Shown here: positions 29,124-39,368 of the stretch, piece after piece
Numbering within the stretch: position 1 is the first letter of the stretch
Layout of the letters: every line of letters begins with the position of its first letter
Assembly: GCF_002379095.1 (NCBI RefSeq)
Contig: NZ_NBZV01000010.1
Location: forward strand, 1-64,000
Direction of reading: 5' to 3'
Length of the DNA stretch: 64,000 bases
Source of the DNA: Polaromonas sp. AER18D-145
GTDB taxonomy: Bacteria > Pseudomonadota > Gammaproteobacteria > Burkholderiales > Burkholderiaceae_C
Translations under genes and position numbers: made by a program
The notes under the pieces: model-generated
What the model was told of the DNA's origin: nothing
Database searches by the model: none
The model's input: only the letters and a program-made list of their open reading frames with translations

Positions 29124-30397
29124 TGGCAGCATGTTTTCCCGTGGAGTCGGCCGCGCCCAAGGCGCGTCTGTCGTCCCAGGCACGTGTGGTCTGGGGTTCG
29201 CGTGTGGTCACCGTGGGCGGCGATGCGCCCGTGCGTGTGCAGTCCATGACCAACACCGACACGGTGGACGCGATCGGCACGGCCATCCAGGTCAAGGAAC
29301 TGGCCATTGCCGGCTCGGAAATGGTCCGCATCACCGTCAACACGCCGGAAGCTGCGGCGCAGGTGCCGTATATCCGCGAGCAGCTCGACCGCATGGGCAT
29401 CGACGTGCCGCTGATCGGCGACTTCCATTACAACGGCCACCGGCTGCTGACCGACTACCCGGCTTGTGCCGAGGCGCTGTCCAAGTACCGCATCAACCCC
29501 GGCAACGTGGGCAAGGGCGACAAACACGACCGGCAGTTCGGGCAGATGATAGAAGCGGCGGTCCGCTGGAACAAGCCGGTGCGCATTGGTGTCAACTGGG
29601 GCAGCCTGGACCAGGAACTGCTGGCCGCCCTGATGGACGAGAACAGCCGGCGTGCCCAGCCCTGGGACGCGAAACAGGTGATGTACGAGGCGCTGATCAC
29701 CTCGGCCATTGGCTCGGCCGAACTGGCCGAACAGATGGGCATGGACAGACACCAGATCATCCTGTCCTGCAAGGTTAGCGGCGTGCAGGACCTGATCTCG
29801 GTTTACCGTGAACTTTCCAAACGCTCGCGTTATGCGCTGCATCTTGGCCTGACCGAAGCCGGCATGGGTACCAAAGGCACGGTGGCGTCCGCCGCCGCAC
29901 TGTCGATCCTGCTGCAGGAAGGCATCGGCGACACCATCCGTGTCTCGCTGACGCCGCAGCCCGGTGAAGCGCGCACGCAAGAGGTGCTGATCGCCTCCGA
30001 GATCCTGCAGGCGCTGGGCCTGCGCAGCTTTGTGCCCAGCGTCACCGCCTGTCCCGGCTGCGGCCGCACGACCAGCACCACTTTCCAGGAACTGACCAAG
30101 GAAATCGACGATTTCCTGCGCGCCCAGATGCCGGTCTGGCGGGCCCGCTACCCCGGCGTCGAGAAACTCAAGGTCGCGGTGATGGGCTGCATCGTCAACG
30201 GACCGGGCGAGAGCAAACATGCCGACATCGGCATCAGCCTGCCGGGTTCGGGCGAAGCACCGGCCGCACCGGTCTATATTGACGGCGAAAAAGCGGTGAC
30301 GCTGCGCGGCGACCAGATCGCGCAGGAGTTCCGGGTCATTGTCGAAAACTACATTGAAAAGCGCTTTGGCACGCCAGCCGTCGCCCAGGTCGCTTAA
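29123..30397 (+). CDS. ispG: 4-hydroxy-3-methylbut-2-enyl diphosphate synthase
   Basis: A 424-residue 4Fe-4S enzyme of the MEP isoprenoid pathway that turns MEcPP into HMBPP. The cluster cysteines are C310 and C313 in [10 protein letters not shown] and C356 in [10 protein letters not shown]. The sequence [16 protein letters not shown] near residue 35 is the family N-terminus. The start is GTG at 29123, overlapping the rodZ stop by one base. The chain is longer than the E. coli enzyme because of a small insertion region common in betaproteobacteria. Confidence 0.95.
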   Translation: MAACFPVESAAPKARLSSQARVVWGSRVVTVGGDAPVRVQSMTNTDTVDAIGTAIQVKELAIAGSEMVRITVNTPEAAAQVPYIREQLDRMGIDVPLIGDFHYNGHRLLTDYPACAEALSKYRINPGNVGKGDKHDRQFGQMIEAAVRWNKPVRIGVNWGSLDQELLAALMDENSRRAQPWDAKQVMYEALITSAIGSAELAEQMGMDRHQIILSCKVSGVQDLISVYRELSKRSRYALHLGLTEAGMGTKGTVASAAALSILLQEGIGDTIRVSLTPQPGEARTQEVLIASEILQALGLRSFVPSVTACPGCGRTTSTTFQELTKEIDDFLRAQMPVWRARYPGVEKLKVAVMGCIVNGPGESKHADIGISLPGSGEAPAAPVYIDGEKAVTLRGDQIAQEFRVIVENYIEKRFGTPAVAQVA

Positions 30398-30408
30398 ACA
30401 AAGATTCC

Positions 30409-31719
30409 ATGGCTGAAAAACTGACTGCCGTCAAAGGCATGAACGACATATTGCCGCCTGATTCGGCGCGCTGGGAATGGCTGGAGGACAAGGTGCGTGC
30501 GCTGATGGCGCGTTATGCCTACCGCAACATCCGCACGCCCATCGTCGAGCCGACGGCGCTGTTTGTGCGCGGCCTCGGCGAGGTGACCGACATTGTCGAA
30601 AAAGAGATGTACTCGTTCGAGGACAGGCTTAACGGCGAAGCCCTGACCCTGCGGCCCGAAAACACCGCCGGTGTGGTCCGGGCCGTGGCCGAGCACAGCA
30701 TGCTTTACGACGGTGGCAAGCGCCTGTATTACATGGGCCCGATGTTCCGGCACGAGCGCCCGCAGCGCGGCCGCTACCGGCAGTTTCACCAGATCGGCGC
30801 CGAAGCGCTGGGCTTTCCCGGCGCCGAAGTCGACGCCGAGCTGATCCTGCTGGCCGATGCCTTGTGGAAAGAGCTGGGCCTGAAGGACGTGCGGCTGGAG
30901 CTCAACAGCCTGGGACAGCCCGACGAACGCAGGCAGCACCGCGCGGCGCTGATCAGCTATTTCGAAACCAGCGCCGACCAGCTCGACGAAGAAGCCAAAC
31001 GCCGGCTGCACAGCAATCCGCTACGCATCCTGGACACCAAAAATCCGAAAATGCAGGCCCTGGTGGAGGCCGCGCCGCGGCTGATTGATTTCCTGGGGGA
31101 GGCATCGCTGGCCCATTTCAGCAGCGTCAAGGCCATTCTCGAGGCCAACGGCATCGCCTACAGCATCAACCCGCGGCTGGTGCGTGGCATGGACTACTAC
31201 AACCTCACGGTGTTCGAGTTCATCACCGACAGCCTGGGCTCGCAGGGAACGATTTGCGGCGGCGGCCGTTACGACTACCTGATCGAGCAGATCGGCGGCA
31301 AGGCCGCGCCTGCCGTGGGCTGGGCGCTGGGCGTGGAGCGGGTGCTCGAGCTGATCAAGGAGCAGGGCGGGGCCGCGGACCTGCCGGTGCCGGACGCCTA
31401 TGCGATTGTTCCTGAAGCCTCGGCTTTGCCCGTGGTGCTGAAAACCCTGCAGGCCTTGCGCGCCCTGGGCGTCAGTGTGCAGATGCATGCGGCCGCCGGC
31501 GCGGCCGCCGACGGCATGGGCAGCATGAAATCCCAGTTCAAGAAGGCCGATGCCAGCGGCGCCCGCTTCGCCCTGATCTTTGGCGAGGCCGAACTGGCGC
31601 AGGGCAGCGTGGCCGTCAAGCCCCTGCGCGGCGAAAAGGTCGAGGCCGCCCAGGCGCAAACCCTGCAGCCGCTGGAGACCGTGGCCCTGTGGGCGCACAG
31701 CCTGCGGGCCGGCGTCTGA
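30409..31719 (+). CDS. hisS: Histidyl-tRNA synthetase
   Basis: A 436-residue class II aminoacyl-tRNA synthetase. Motif 1 is near the N-terminus ([18 protein letters not shown]), motif 2 is [17 protein letters not shown] (about 109-125), the histidine-specific [14 protein letters not shown] is at about 258-271, and motif 3 is [15 protein letters not shown]-terminal anticodon-binding domain ends the protein. Position after ispG is typical. Confidence 0.96.
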   Translation: MAEKLTAVKGMNDILPPDSARWEWLEDKVRALMARYAYRNIRTPIVEPTALFVRGLGEVTDIVEKEMYSFEDRLNGEALTLRPENTAGVVRAVAEHSMLYDGGKRLYYMGPMFRHERPQRGRYRQFHQIGAEALGFPGAEVDAELILLADALWKELGLKDVRLELNSLGQPDERRQHRAALISYFETSADQLDEEAKRRLHSNPLRILDTKNPKMQALVEAAPRLIDFLGEASLAHFSSVKAILEANGIAYSINPRLVRGMDYYNLTVFEFITDSLGSQGTICGGGRYDYLIEQIGGKAAPAVGWALGVERVLELIKEQGGAADLPVPDAYAIVPEASALPVVLKTLQALRALGVSVQMHAAAGAAADGMGSMKSQFKKADASGARFALIFGEAELAQGSVAVKPLRGEKVEAAQAQTLQPLETVALWAHSLRAGV

Positions 31720-31770
31720 CAGCGACCCCTACAATCAACATAATTCATTTGGCGGAACCAGCAGAGCTCT

Positions 31771-32481
31771 ATGGCAAAACATCTCGATTTGGAAGAACAG
31801 GAGCAGCTCGACGAGCTGAAACACTTCTGGAAGCAGTACGGCGACCTGATCACCTGGGGCTTGATTGTCATTTTTGGCGCTTTTGCAGCCTGGAACGGCT
31901 ACAACTACTGGCAGCGCGATCAGTCCGCCAAGGCGGCCATGATGTACGACGAGGTCGAGCGTGCCGCCCAGTCGGGAGACGCCAGCCGGCTGGACCGCGC
32001 CATGACCGACATGAAGGAACGTTTTGCCGGGACGGCCTTCGCCCAGCAGGCCGGCCTGCTGGCGGCCAGGACCTACTACGACAAGGGCAACATCGATGCC
32101 GCCAAGGGCTCCCTGAGCTGGGTGGCCGGCAAGAGCGCCGATGAGGGGTACCAGGCGATTGCCAAGCTGCGCCTGGCGGGATTGCTGCTGGAAGCCAAGG
32201 CCTACGACGAGGCCCTGCAGCAGCTCACCGGCACCTTTCCCAAGGACTTTATCCCGCTGGCGGCGGATCGCCGCGGCGACATCCTCGCCGCACAAGGCAA
32301 GAAAAGCGAAGCCCGGGCCGAATACGAAAAAGCCTACAAAGGCATGGATGAGCGCACCGAGTACCGGCGCCTGGTCGAAGTCAAACTCAATGCGCTCGGG
32401 TTGAACCCGTCGGCGGCATTGGCCCCTGCTGCAGCCGCCGCTGCAGTTTCTCCCGCGCCCGCCCCGGAGGTCAAGCCGTGA
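31771..32481 (+). CDS. yfgM: YfgM-like ancillary SecYEG translocon subunit
   Basis: A 236-residue inner-membrane protein with a short cytosolic N-terminus rich in Glu/Gln, one membrane span (about 30-47, ITWGLIVIFGAFAAWNGYNY) and a periplasmic TPR-like domain. YfgM works with the SecYEG translocon and chaperones such as PpiD. The Ala/Pro tail (about 210-236) is variable. It overlaps bamB by four bases (GTGA), the usual neighbour. Confidence 0.88.
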   Translation: MAKHLDLEEQEQLDELKHFWKQYGDLITWGLIVIFGAFAAWNGYNYWQRDQSAKAAMMYDEVERAAQSGDASRLDRAMTDMKERFAGTAFAQQAGLLAARTYYDKGNIDAAKGSLSWVAGKSADEGYQAIAKLRLAGLLLEAKAYDEALQQLTGTFPKDFIPLAADRRGDILAAQGKKSEARAEYEKAYKGMDERTEYRRLVEVKLNALGLNPSAALAPAAAAAAVSPAPAPEVKP

Positions 32482-33632
32482 TTTTCAAGTCTTTTCGGTC
32501 TCTGGCCCATATGTTGAAAGCGCCTGCAGCTATCTTTTTGGTAGCATCCCTGGCGGGGTGCTCGATGTTCAGCAGCTCCGTCAAAAAGCCGCAGCCGGCC
32601 GAATTGCAGCCGGTGGTGGCGCTGGTACCGGCCAAACAGGTCTGGACCGCCCGTATCGGCGAGGTTGCTTTCCCGCTCCAGGTGAACGTCTCGGGCGACA
32701 CCGTGGTGGCCGCTAGCACCGACGGCACCGTGGTGGCGCTGGACGCGCGCAGTGGCCGCGACTTCTGGCGCGCGAGTGTCGGCGCACCAATCGCGGCCGG
32801 CGTGGGCAGTGACGGCAAGGTCGCCGCTGTGGTCACGCGGGCCAATGAAGTGGTGGCCCTGTCGGGTGGCAAGGAAATCTGGCGCCAGAAACTGGCGGCC
32901 CAGGCCTTCACCGCACCGTTTGTGGCCGGCGGCCGGGTGTTTGTGCTCGCGGCTGACCGGTCGGTCAATGCTTTTGACGGGCAGACCGGGCGCAAGCTCT
33001 GGGCCCAGCAGCGCCCCAGCGAACCGCTGGTGCTGCGCCAGTCGGGTGTCATGCTCGCCGTCGGCGACACACTGGTGGTGGGCCTGGCCGGCCGCCTGAC
33101 CGGCCTCAATCCGCTCAATGGCAGCATCCGCTGGGAAGCCCCGATTGCCTCGCCGCGCGGCATCAATGATGTGGAGCGCCTGGTGGACCTGGTCGGCACC
33201 GTGAGCCGCACCGGCAACACGGTCTGCGCCCGGGCTTTCCAGGCCAGCGTCGGCTGTGTCGATGCCCAGCGCGGCGTCCTGCTGTGGACCAAGCCCGCCA
33301 ACGGCGCGCAAGGGATCGATGGCGACGACAGCCTGGTGTTTGGCACCGAAGCCGACGGCAAGGTTCTGGCCTGGCGCCGCAGCGACGGTGAAAGCGCCTG
33401 GAGCTCGGACAGCCTGCGTTACCGCAGCCTGAGTGCGCCGCTGGTCGTGGGCCGCTCCATCGCCGTCGGTGACTCCGCCGGGTTTGTGCACCTGTTGTCC
33501 CGCGCGGACGGCTCCTCGCTGAACCGCCTCGTGACCGACGGCTCGCCGGTGGCGGCCTCTCCGGTGCTGGCCGGCAATATCCTGATTGCGGTCACGCGTT
33601 CAGGCGCTGTTTTCGGCTTCGCGCCCGAGTAA
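32478..33632 (+). CDS. bamB: Outer-membrane assembly lipoprotein BamB
   Basis: A 384-residue eight-bladed beta-propeller lipoprotein that helps BamA. The lipobox is LAGC (C28). PQQ-like repeat motifs are seen along the chain: [33 protein letters not shown], and [19 protein letters not shown]. The start is GTG at 32478. The hydrophobic core of the signal peptide (about residues 14-25) is encoded by the dispersed repeat at 32519-32551. Confidence 0.94.
   Translation: MIFKSFRSLAHMLKAPAAIFLVASLAGCSMFSSSVKKPQPAELQPVVALVPAKQVWTARIGEVAFPLQVNVSGDTVVAASTDGTVVALDARSGRDFWRASVGAPIAAGVGSDGKVAAVVTRANEVVALSGGKEIWRQKLAAQAFTAPFVAGGRVFVLAADRSVNAFDGQTGRKLWAQQRPSEPLVLRQSGVMLAVGDTLVVGLAGRLTGLNPLNGSIRWEAPIASPRGINDVERLVDLVGTVSRTGNTVCARAFQASVGCVDAQRGVLLWTKPANGAQGIDGDDSLVFGTEADGKVLAWRRSDGESAWSSDSLRYRSLSAPLVVGRSIAVGDSAGFVHLLSRADGSSLNRLVTDGSPVAASPVLAGNILIAVTRSGAVFGFAPE
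32519..32551. repeat. Dispersed small repeat, copy E (inside bamB signal peptide)
   Basis: GCGCCTGCAGCTATC followed by TTTTTGGTAGCATCC has the AGCTATC-Tn-GGTAGC end of the element. It reads in frame as [11 protein letters not shown], the h-region of the BamB signal peptide. Confidence 0.6.
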
Positions 33633-33635
33633 ATG

Positions 33636-33800
33636 TTGGCCCCCACGCTTGTCACTTCGTGTACTGCGCTGCCCCCCGGGGGGGCGCTGCGCCTGCGGAC
33701 TGGCAGAGCCAGATCCGCGGCCCCTGCTGGTATGAAGATAGCCGCCACGATCATCATGTCGTGCACTTCGCTGTCCCCCCTGGGGGCTCTTCCCCCCACC
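33636..33800. repeat. GC-rich dispersed repeat, second family (bamB-der gap)
   Basis: GGCCCCCACGCTTGTC, then CACTTCGTGTACTGCGCTG, CCCCCCGGGGGGGCGCTGC and CAGATCCGCGGCCCCTGCTG make one full copy. A second partial copy follows (GTCGTGCACTTCGCTGTCCC, CCCTGGGGGC, near 33750-33800). It fills the gap between bamB and der and ends just before the der start. Confidence 0.65.
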
Positions 33801-33814
33801 CTGAATGCTCTCTT

Positions 33815-35158
33815 GTGAAACCTGTTATCGCCCTGGTCGGACGCCCCAATGTGGGCAAATCGACGATTTTCAACCGCCTGACCAAGTCGCGTGACGCGAT
33901 CGTGGCCGACTATGCCGGCCTGACGCGGGACCGCCACTACGGCAATGGCCATTTGGGCGCACAGGAGTTCATCGTCATCGACACCGGCGGCTTCGAGCCC
34001 AAGGCCGTCGATGGCATCTACAAGGAAATGGCCAAGCAGACCCGGCAGGCGGTGGCTGAGGCCGACGTCGTGGTGTTTGTGGTCGATGCGCGTGCCGGGG
34101 TCAATGCCCAGGACCACGAGATCGCCAAATACCTGCGCAAGCTGGGCAAGCCGACGGTGTTGACCGCCAACAAGGCCGAGGGCATGACCGAGGGCGTGCA
34201 GCTGTCCGAGTTTTTCGAGCTCGGTCTGGGCGAGGTCCTTCCGGTGTCTGCCTCGCACGGGCAGGGCATGCGCACGCTGGTCGAGATGGCGCTGCAGCCG
34301 CTGAACCTGCCGGACCCGGACGAGGAGGGCGAGCCAAGCGACCCGTCGGTGATCAAGCTGGCGGTGGCGGGACGCCCCAATGTGGGCAAATCGACGCTGA
34401 TCAACACCTGGCTGGGCGAAGAGCGCCTGGTGGCATTTGACCAGCCCGGTACCACGCGTGACGCCATTTCCGTGCCCTTCGAGCGCGGCGGGCAGAAATT
34501 CGAGCTGATCGACACCGCCGGTTTGCGCCGCAAGGGCAAGGTGTTCGAGGCGATTGAAAAGTTCTCGGTGGTCAAGACCCTGCAGGCCATCGAAAGCGCC
34601 AATGTGGTGCTGCTGCTGCTGGATGCGACCCAGGGCGTGACCGACCAGGACGCCCATATTGCCGGCTACATCCTGGAAAGCGGGCGCGCGGTGGTGCTGG
34701 CCGTCAACAAATGGGATGCGGTGGACGCCTACCAGAAGGAAATCCTGCAGCGCTCCATCGAAACCCGGCTGTCCTTCCTGAAGTTTGCCACCATCCACAA
34801 TATTTCGGCGATCAAGCGCCAGGGCCTGGGTCCGGTCTGGAAGTCGATTGTCCAGGCCCATGCCTCGGCCAACCGCAAGATGTCGACCCCGGTGCTGACC
34901 CGCCTGCTGCTCGAGGCGGTGCAGTTCCAGAGCCCGCAACGGGCCGGCATGTTCCGTCCCAAGCTGCGTTATGCGCATCAGGGCGGCATGAACCCGCCCA
35001 TCATCATTGTTCACGGCAATTCGCTGGAACACGTCACCGACGCCTACAAGCGCTTTCTGGAAGGGCGCTTCCGCAAGGAGTTTGACCTGGTGGGCACGCC
35101 GCTGCGCATCCAGATGAAATCGTCCAGCAACCCCTATGCGGACAAAGATTCCACCTAG
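33815..35158 (+). CDS. der: Ribosome-assembly GTPase Der (EngA)
   Basis: A 447-residue protein with two GTPase domains in tandem and a C-terminal KH-like domain, essential for 50S ribosome assembly. The G1 motif GRPNVGKST is at about 9-17 and again near 184-192; DTGGFE and DTAGLRRKG are the two G3 motifs. The start is GTG at 33815, giving the family N-terminus ([17 protein letters not shown]). No clear ribosome binding site precedes it, because the repeat occupies the upstream DNA. Confidence 0.94.
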   Translation: MKPVIALVGRPNVGKSTIFNRLTKSRDAIVADYAGLTRDRHYGNGHLGAQEFIVIDTGGFEPKAVDGIYKEMAKQTRQAVAEADVVVFVVDARAGVNAQDHEIAKYLRKLGKPTVLTANKAEGMTEGVQLSEFFELGLGEVLPVSASHGQGMRTLVEMALQPLNLPDPDEEGEPSDPSVIKLAVAGRPNVGKSTLINTWLGEERLVAFDQPGTTRDAISVPFERGGQKFELIDTAGLRRKGKVFEAIEKFSVVKTLQAIESANVVLLLLDATQGVTDQDAHIAGYILESGRAVVLAVNKWDAVDAYQKEILQRSIETRLSFLKFATIHNISAIKRQGLGPVWKSIVQAHASANRKMSTPVLTRLLLEAVQFQSPQRAGMFRPKLRYAHQGGMNPPIIIVHGNSLEHVTDAYKRFLEGRFRKEFDLVGTPLRIQMKSSSNPYADKDST

Positions 35159-35226
35159 GACTACATGCACGGCCAATCGGCTGTGGTAAGGTGAAGTCTT
35201 ATCAACTCTTGAACACGGAAAATATC

Positions 35227-35478
35227 GTGAGCAACAACAAAGGTCAGCTCTTGCAGGACCCTTTCCTCAATACTTTGCGCCGGGAGCATGTGCCGGTGTC
35301 GATTTACCTCGTCAACGGCATCAAGCTTCAGGGTCAGATCGAATCTTTCGATCAGTATGTGGTCCTGCTGCGCAACACCGTCACCCAGATGGTCTACAAA
35401 CACGCCATTTCGACCATTGTTCCTGGCCGTGCAGTCAACTTCGCTGCATCAGAATCCCAAGAAAGCCCAGCCAGCTGA
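35227..35478 (+). CDS. hfq: RNA chaperone Hfq
   Basis: An 83-residue Sm-fold protein that pairs small RNAs with mRNAs. Sm1 is [20 protein letters not shown] and Sm2 is [15 protein letters not shown], with the Q8-type residue in [11 protein letters not shown]. The start was set at the GTG 35227 because it gives the family N-terminus (SNNKGQLLQ); another GTG at 35191 would add 12 residues without a match. hflX, hflK and hflC follow, the classical hfq operon. Confidence 0.96.
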   Translation: MSNNKGQLLQDPFLNTLRREHVPVSIYLVNGIKLQGQIESFDQYVVLLRNTVTQMVYKHAISTIVPGRAVNFAASESQESPAS

Positions 35479-35519
35479 GTTCCCAGGACCTCTCCCCGGC
35501 GGCAGCGCCTCTGGCCATT

Positions 35520-36656
35520 TTGGTCGGGGTCGATCTGGGCCTCCCCAATTTTGATGCCGGCCTGGAAGAGTTGGGCCTGCTGGCCCAGACGGCCGGCCTG
35601 CAGCCGGTTGCCCGTGTGGTCTGCAAGCGCAGGGCGCCGGATGCAGCCCTGTTCATCGGCAGCGGCAAGGCCGACGAGATCAAGATGCTCGCGCTGGAGA
35701 CGGGCGCCAGCGAAATCCTGTTTGACCAGTCCCTGAGCCCGGCCCAGCAACGCAATCTGGAGCGGGTGCTCGGCCTGCCGGTCAACGACCGCACCCTGCT
35801 GATTCTCGAGATTTTTGCCCAGCGCGCGCGCAGCCATGAAGGCAAGCTGCAGGTCGAGCTGGCGCGCCTGCAGTACCTGTCGACGCGTCTGGTCAGGCGC
35901 TGGTCCCACCTGGAGCGGCAGACTGGCGGCGCCGGTGTTCGCGGCGGTCCGGGCGAGAAACAGATCGAACTCGACAAACGCATGATCGGCGAGTCCATCA
36001 AGCGCACCAAGGAACGCCTGACGAAGGTCAAGAAGCAGCGCCAGACCCAGCGGCGCCAGCGTGAGCGGCGCAACTCCTTCACGATTTCCCTGGTCGGCTA
36101 CACCAATGCCGGCAAGACGACGCTGTTCAACGTCCTGGTCAAGGCGCGCGCTTACGCGGCCGACCAGCTGTTCGCGACGCTGGACACCACGACCCGGCAG
36201 CTGTACCTTGGCGACGCCGCCCGGTCGGTGTCGCTGTCGGACACGGTCGGCTTCATCCGCGACCTGCCGCACGGCCTGGTGGATGCGTTTGCCGCCACGC
36301 TGCAGGAGGCCGCAGACGCCGATTTGCTGCTGCATGTGGTCGATGGCGCGAACCCGGACCATCTCGAGCAGATCGAGCAGGTGCAGCGCGTGTTGGCCGA
36401 GATCGGCGCGGCCGACGTGCCGCAGATTCTGGTCTTCAACAAGCTCGACGCCCTTGAAAAAGCGCGCCGGCCGCTGCAGCTAAGTGACAGTTTCGAGGTC
36501 AAGGATGCCTTTTCGGACACGGGCCGGCGTGTGGACCGGGTTTTTGTCAGCGCACAGACCGGCGAGGGCCTGCCGCTGTTGCGCGAGCTGCTGGCCCGGC
36601 ATGCGTTGCAAGCGCCCGTCGAAGATAGCCCCCCAATCGATGAGGCCGTGGCCTGA
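35520..36656 (+). CDS. hflX: Ribosome-associated GTPase HflX
   Basis: A 378-residue GTPase that splits stalled or heat-damaged ribosomes. The glycine-rich HflX domain (IGSGKADEIKMLALE, then GGAGVRGGPGEKQIELDKR) precedes the GTPase domain with GYTNAGKTTLFN (about 194-205) and DTVGFIRDLPHGLVDAF. TTG at 35520 is the given start, but the frame is open further and reads sensibly ([14 protein letters not shown]) from a CTG at 35475 that overlaps the hfq stop. The true start is therefore uncertain and non-AUG. Confidence 0.9.
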   Translation: MVGVDLGLPNFDAGLEELGLLAQTAGLQPVARVVCKRRAPDAALFIGSGKADEIKMLALETGASEILFDQSLSPAQQRNLERVLGLPVNDRTLLILEIFAQRARSHEGKLQVELARLQYLSTRLVRRWSHLERQTGGAGVRGGPGEKQIELDKRMIGESIKRTKERLTKVKKQRQTQRRQRERRNSFTISLVGYTNAGKTTLFNVLVKARAYAADQLFATLDTTTRQLYLGDAARSVSLSDTVGFIRDLPHGLVDAFAATLQEAADADLLLHVVDGANPDHLEQIEQVQRVLAEIGAADVPQILVFNKLDALEKARRPLQLSDSFEVKDAFSDTGRRVDRVFVSAQTGEGLPLLRELLARHALQAPVEDSPPIDEAVA

Positions 36657-36699
36657 TTAGGCACAATGTGGGAATCATAAAAAAAGTGAGCTCGATTTC

Positions 36700-38130
36700 A
36701 TGAACCTGAACCCTGTGTTACAGACGCTGACCACCCTGCCAGGAAGGCTGAGGCATCGCGCCCGAGGAATGTTCAATTTGAACGATCCGCGCTGGGGCCG
36801 CGACGACGACAGCAAGACCCCGCCCGACGAGTCCAAGCCCGAGTCCGGCCGCGATGAGGTGCCGCCTGTGCGGCCACCAGCGCCGAACCGGCCGCAGGGT
36901 CAGGGTCAGGGTCAGGGCCCCAACCAGGGACCGCCCGATCTCGACGAATTGTGGCGTGACTTCAACCGCAAGCTGGGCGGTCTTTTTGGCGGCGCCAAAA
37001 ATGCCGGGCAGCGCGGCCGTGGCACCGGTGGACTGGGCGGCGGGGGCGGCAGTGGCGGCCCCGGCGGGTTCCAGCCCGACATGAAAAGTGCGGGTATCGG
37101 TATCGGCCTGATCGCCGGCGTGGCCGTGCTGATCTGGCTGGGTACCGGCTTTTTCATCGTGCAGGAGGGCCAGCAGGCCGTCATCACCCAGTTCGGCAAG
37201 TACAACTCGACCGTGGGTGCCGGTTTCAACTGGCGCCTTCCTTACCCTGTGCAGCGCCATGAAATCGTCGTGGCGTCCCAGATCCGCTCCGTCGACGTGG
37301 GCCGCGACACCATCATCAAGGCCACCGGCCTGCGTGAGTCGGCCATGCTCACGGAAGACGAGAACATCGTCGAGATCAAGTTTGCGGTCCAGTACCGCCT
37401 GAACGACGCGCGCGCCTACCTTTTCGAGACGCGTGATCCGGCCGCTACCGTGGTGCAGGCGGCTGAAACCGCGGTGCGCGAGGTGGTCGGCAAGATGAAA
37501 ATGGACTCGGCGCTGGCCGAGGAGCGCGACCAGATCGGACCGCGCGTGCGCACCCTGATGCAGACCATCCTGGACCGCTACAAGGTCGGCGTGGAAGTGG
37601 TCGGCATCAATTTGCAGCAAAGCGGTGTACGTCCGCCCGAGCAGGTGCAGGCCTCGTTTGACGACGTGCTCAAGGCCGGGCAGGAGCGCGAACGCGCGAA
37701 GAACGAAGCCCAGGCCTACGCCAACGACGTGATTCCGCGCGCGGTCGGTTCGGCATCGCGCCTCAAGGAAGAGTCGGAAGCCTACAAGGCCAGGGTGGTG
37801 GCACAGGCCCAGGGTGATGCACAGCGCTTCCGCTCCGTGCTGGCGGAGTACCAGAAGGCGCCCCAGGTGACGCGCGACCGCATGTACACCGACGCCATGC
37901 AACAGGTCTACAGCAACGTGACCAAGGTGCTGGTGGAGTCGCGCCAGGGTTCCAACCTGCTGTACCTGCCGCTCGACAAGCTGATGCAGGCCACCGCCCA
38001 GGGTGGTGCCGCCAAGACCGGCGCCGAGCCGGCCGGCTCGGCGGCCTTGCCCCCGGTCGCTCCCTCCACCTCGACCCTTGATACGCGGGCCCGTGACACC
38101 TCACGCACCCGCGACCGCGAAACACGCTAA
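36700..38130 (+). CDS. hflK: FtsH modulator HflK
   Basis: A 476-residue SPFH-domain protein. A Gly/Pro/Gln-rich cytosolic N-terminus of about 130 residues (with GQGQGQGPNQG) precedes one membrane span (about 132-152) and a periplasmic Band 7 domain with a long coiled region (about 330-400). With HflC it forms the large cage around the FtsH protease. The C-terminus is Thr/Arg-rich. It is coupled to hflC by a nine-base gap. Confidence 0.95.
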   Translation: MNLNPVLQTLTTLPGRLRHRARGMFNLNDPRWGRDDDSKTPPDESKPESGRDEVPPVRPPAPNRPQGQGQGQGPNQGPPDLDELWRDFNRKLGGLFGGAKNAGQRGRGTGGLGGGGGSGGPGGFQPDMKSAGIGIGLIAGVAVLIWLGTGFFIVQEGQQAVITQFGKYNSTVGAGFNWRLPYPVQRHEIVVASQIRSVDVGRDTIIKATGLRESAMLTEDENIVEIKFAVQYRLNDARAYLFETRDPAATVVQAAETAVREVVGKMKMDSALAEERDQIGPRVRTLMQTILDRYKVGVEVVGINLQQSGVRPPEQVQASFDDVLKAGQERERAKNEAQAYANDVIPRAVGSASRLKEESEAYKARVVAQAQGDAQRFRSVLAEYQKAPQVTRDRMYTDAMQQVYSNVTKVLVESRQGSNLLYLPLDKLMQATAQGGAAKTGAEPAGSAALPPVAPSTSTLDTRARDTSRTRDRETR

Positions 38131-38139
38131 GGAACTGCC

Positions 38140-39042
38140 GTGAATAGAGTTGGATTTATTGCTTCTTCGATGCTGGTGGCGCTGGCATTGCTCAGTTCCA
38201 TGCTGTTTGTGGTCGACCAGCGGCAGTTCGGTGTGGTGTACGCACTGGGCCAGATCAAGGAAGTCATCCTCGAGCCTGGCCTGAACTTCAAGTTGCCGCC
38301 GCCTTTCCAGAACGTGTCGTACATCGACCGGCGGCTGCTGACCCTGGACAGCACCGATGCCGAACCGATGCTGACTGCCGAGAAGCAGCGCGTGGTGATC
38401 GACTGGTATGTCAAATGGCGCATCACCCAGCCCTCGGAGTACATCCGCAACGTGGGTCTGGACGAGCGTGCCGGTGCCAACCAGCTGAACCGGGTTGTGC
38501 GCAATGCCTTCCAGGAAGCCATCAACAAGCGGACCGTCAAGGACCTGCTGTCGCTCAAGCGTGAAGCCCTGATGGCCGACGTGAAAACCGAGGTGCTGGA
38601 AGTCGTGCGCGGCGCCAAACCCTGGGGCATTGACGTGATCGACGTGCGCATCACGCGTGTCGACTATGTGGAGGCCATCACCGAGTCGGTTTACCGCCGC
38701 ATGGAGGCCGAGCGCAAGCGGGTCGCCAACGAGTTGCGCTCCACCGGTGCTGCCGAGGGCGAGAAAATCCGCGCCGATGCCGACCGGCAGCGCGAGGTCA
38801 CCATCGCCAATGCCTACCGCGAAGCGCAGAAAATCAAGGGTGAGGGCGATGCGCAGGCTGCCGCCGCCTACAGCGACGCCTTTGGCCGTGACCCGCAGTT
38901 CGCCCAGTTCTATCGCAGCCTGGACGCCTACAAGGCCAGCTTCGACAAAAAAGGCGACGTGATGGTGATCGATCCTTCGTCCGACTTCTTCAAGGCCATG
39001 CGCAGCTCAGGCAGCGGTACGGCTCCGGCCGGCAAAAAGTAA
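38140..39042 (+). CDS. hflC: FtsH modulator HflC
   Basis: A 300-residue SPFH protein with an N-terminal membrane anchor (about 4-26) and periplasmic Band 7 domain (VVDQRQFGVVYALGQIKEVI, MDW-type WYVKWRITQPSEYIRNV). It ends with a short Gly/Ser/Ala tail. It is the partner of HflK in the FtsH-HflKC complex. Start GTG at 38140. Confidence 0.95.
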   Translation: MNRVGFIASSMLVALALLSSMLFVVDQRQFGVVYALGQIKEVILEPGLNFKLPPPFQNVSYIDRRLLTLDSTDAEPMLTAEKQRVVIDWYVKWRITQPSEYIRNVGLDERAGANQLNRVVRNAFQEAINKRTVKDLLSLKREALMADVKTEVLEVVRGAKPWGIDVIDVRITRVDYVEAITESVYRRMEAERKRVANELRSTGAAEGEKIRADADRQREVTIANAYREAQKIKGEGDAQAAAAYSDAFGRDPQFAQFYRSLDAYKASFDKKGDVMVIDPSSDFFKAMRSSGSGTAPAGKK

Positions 39043-39051
39043 CGGCCCCTC

Positions 39052-39240
39052 TTGGACGGCAGCACGATCTGGCAGGCACTGGCGTTGATGCTGGTGATCG
39101 AGGGGCTGCTGCCGTTTTTCTCGCCGCGCGGCTGGCGCGGCATGTTCGAGAAGATCCTCAAACTCACGGATGGCCAGATCCGCTTTTTCGGGTTGGGCAG
39201 CATCGTTGCCGGCCTGGTGTGGATGGCCTTTCTGCTCTGA
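39052..39240 (+). CDS. DUF2065 small membrane protein
   Basis: A 62-residue protein with two hydrophobic helices (about 6-24 and 45-62) and the motif IEGLLPFFSPRGWRGMFEKI of DUF2065. It begins with TTG ten bases after hflC. In proteobacteria this gene is often between hflC and the histidine/purine genes. Its function is unknown; the location suggests a link to the HflKC complex or to the membrane. Confidence 0.8.
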   Translation: MDGSTIWQALALMLVIEGLLPFFSPRGWRGMFEKILKLTDGQIRFFGLGSIVAGLVWMAFLL

Positions 39241-39368
39241 TCGCCAGCTGCTGACGCGGCTGGTCTGGCGCCTGTATTTGAGTCCGTCGGGCACCTGTGT
39301 GCCGGCGCGGGCCGAAAACAGGCCCCAAGCCCGGTAAAATCCTGTTTTTAACAGCCCACGATAAATAC

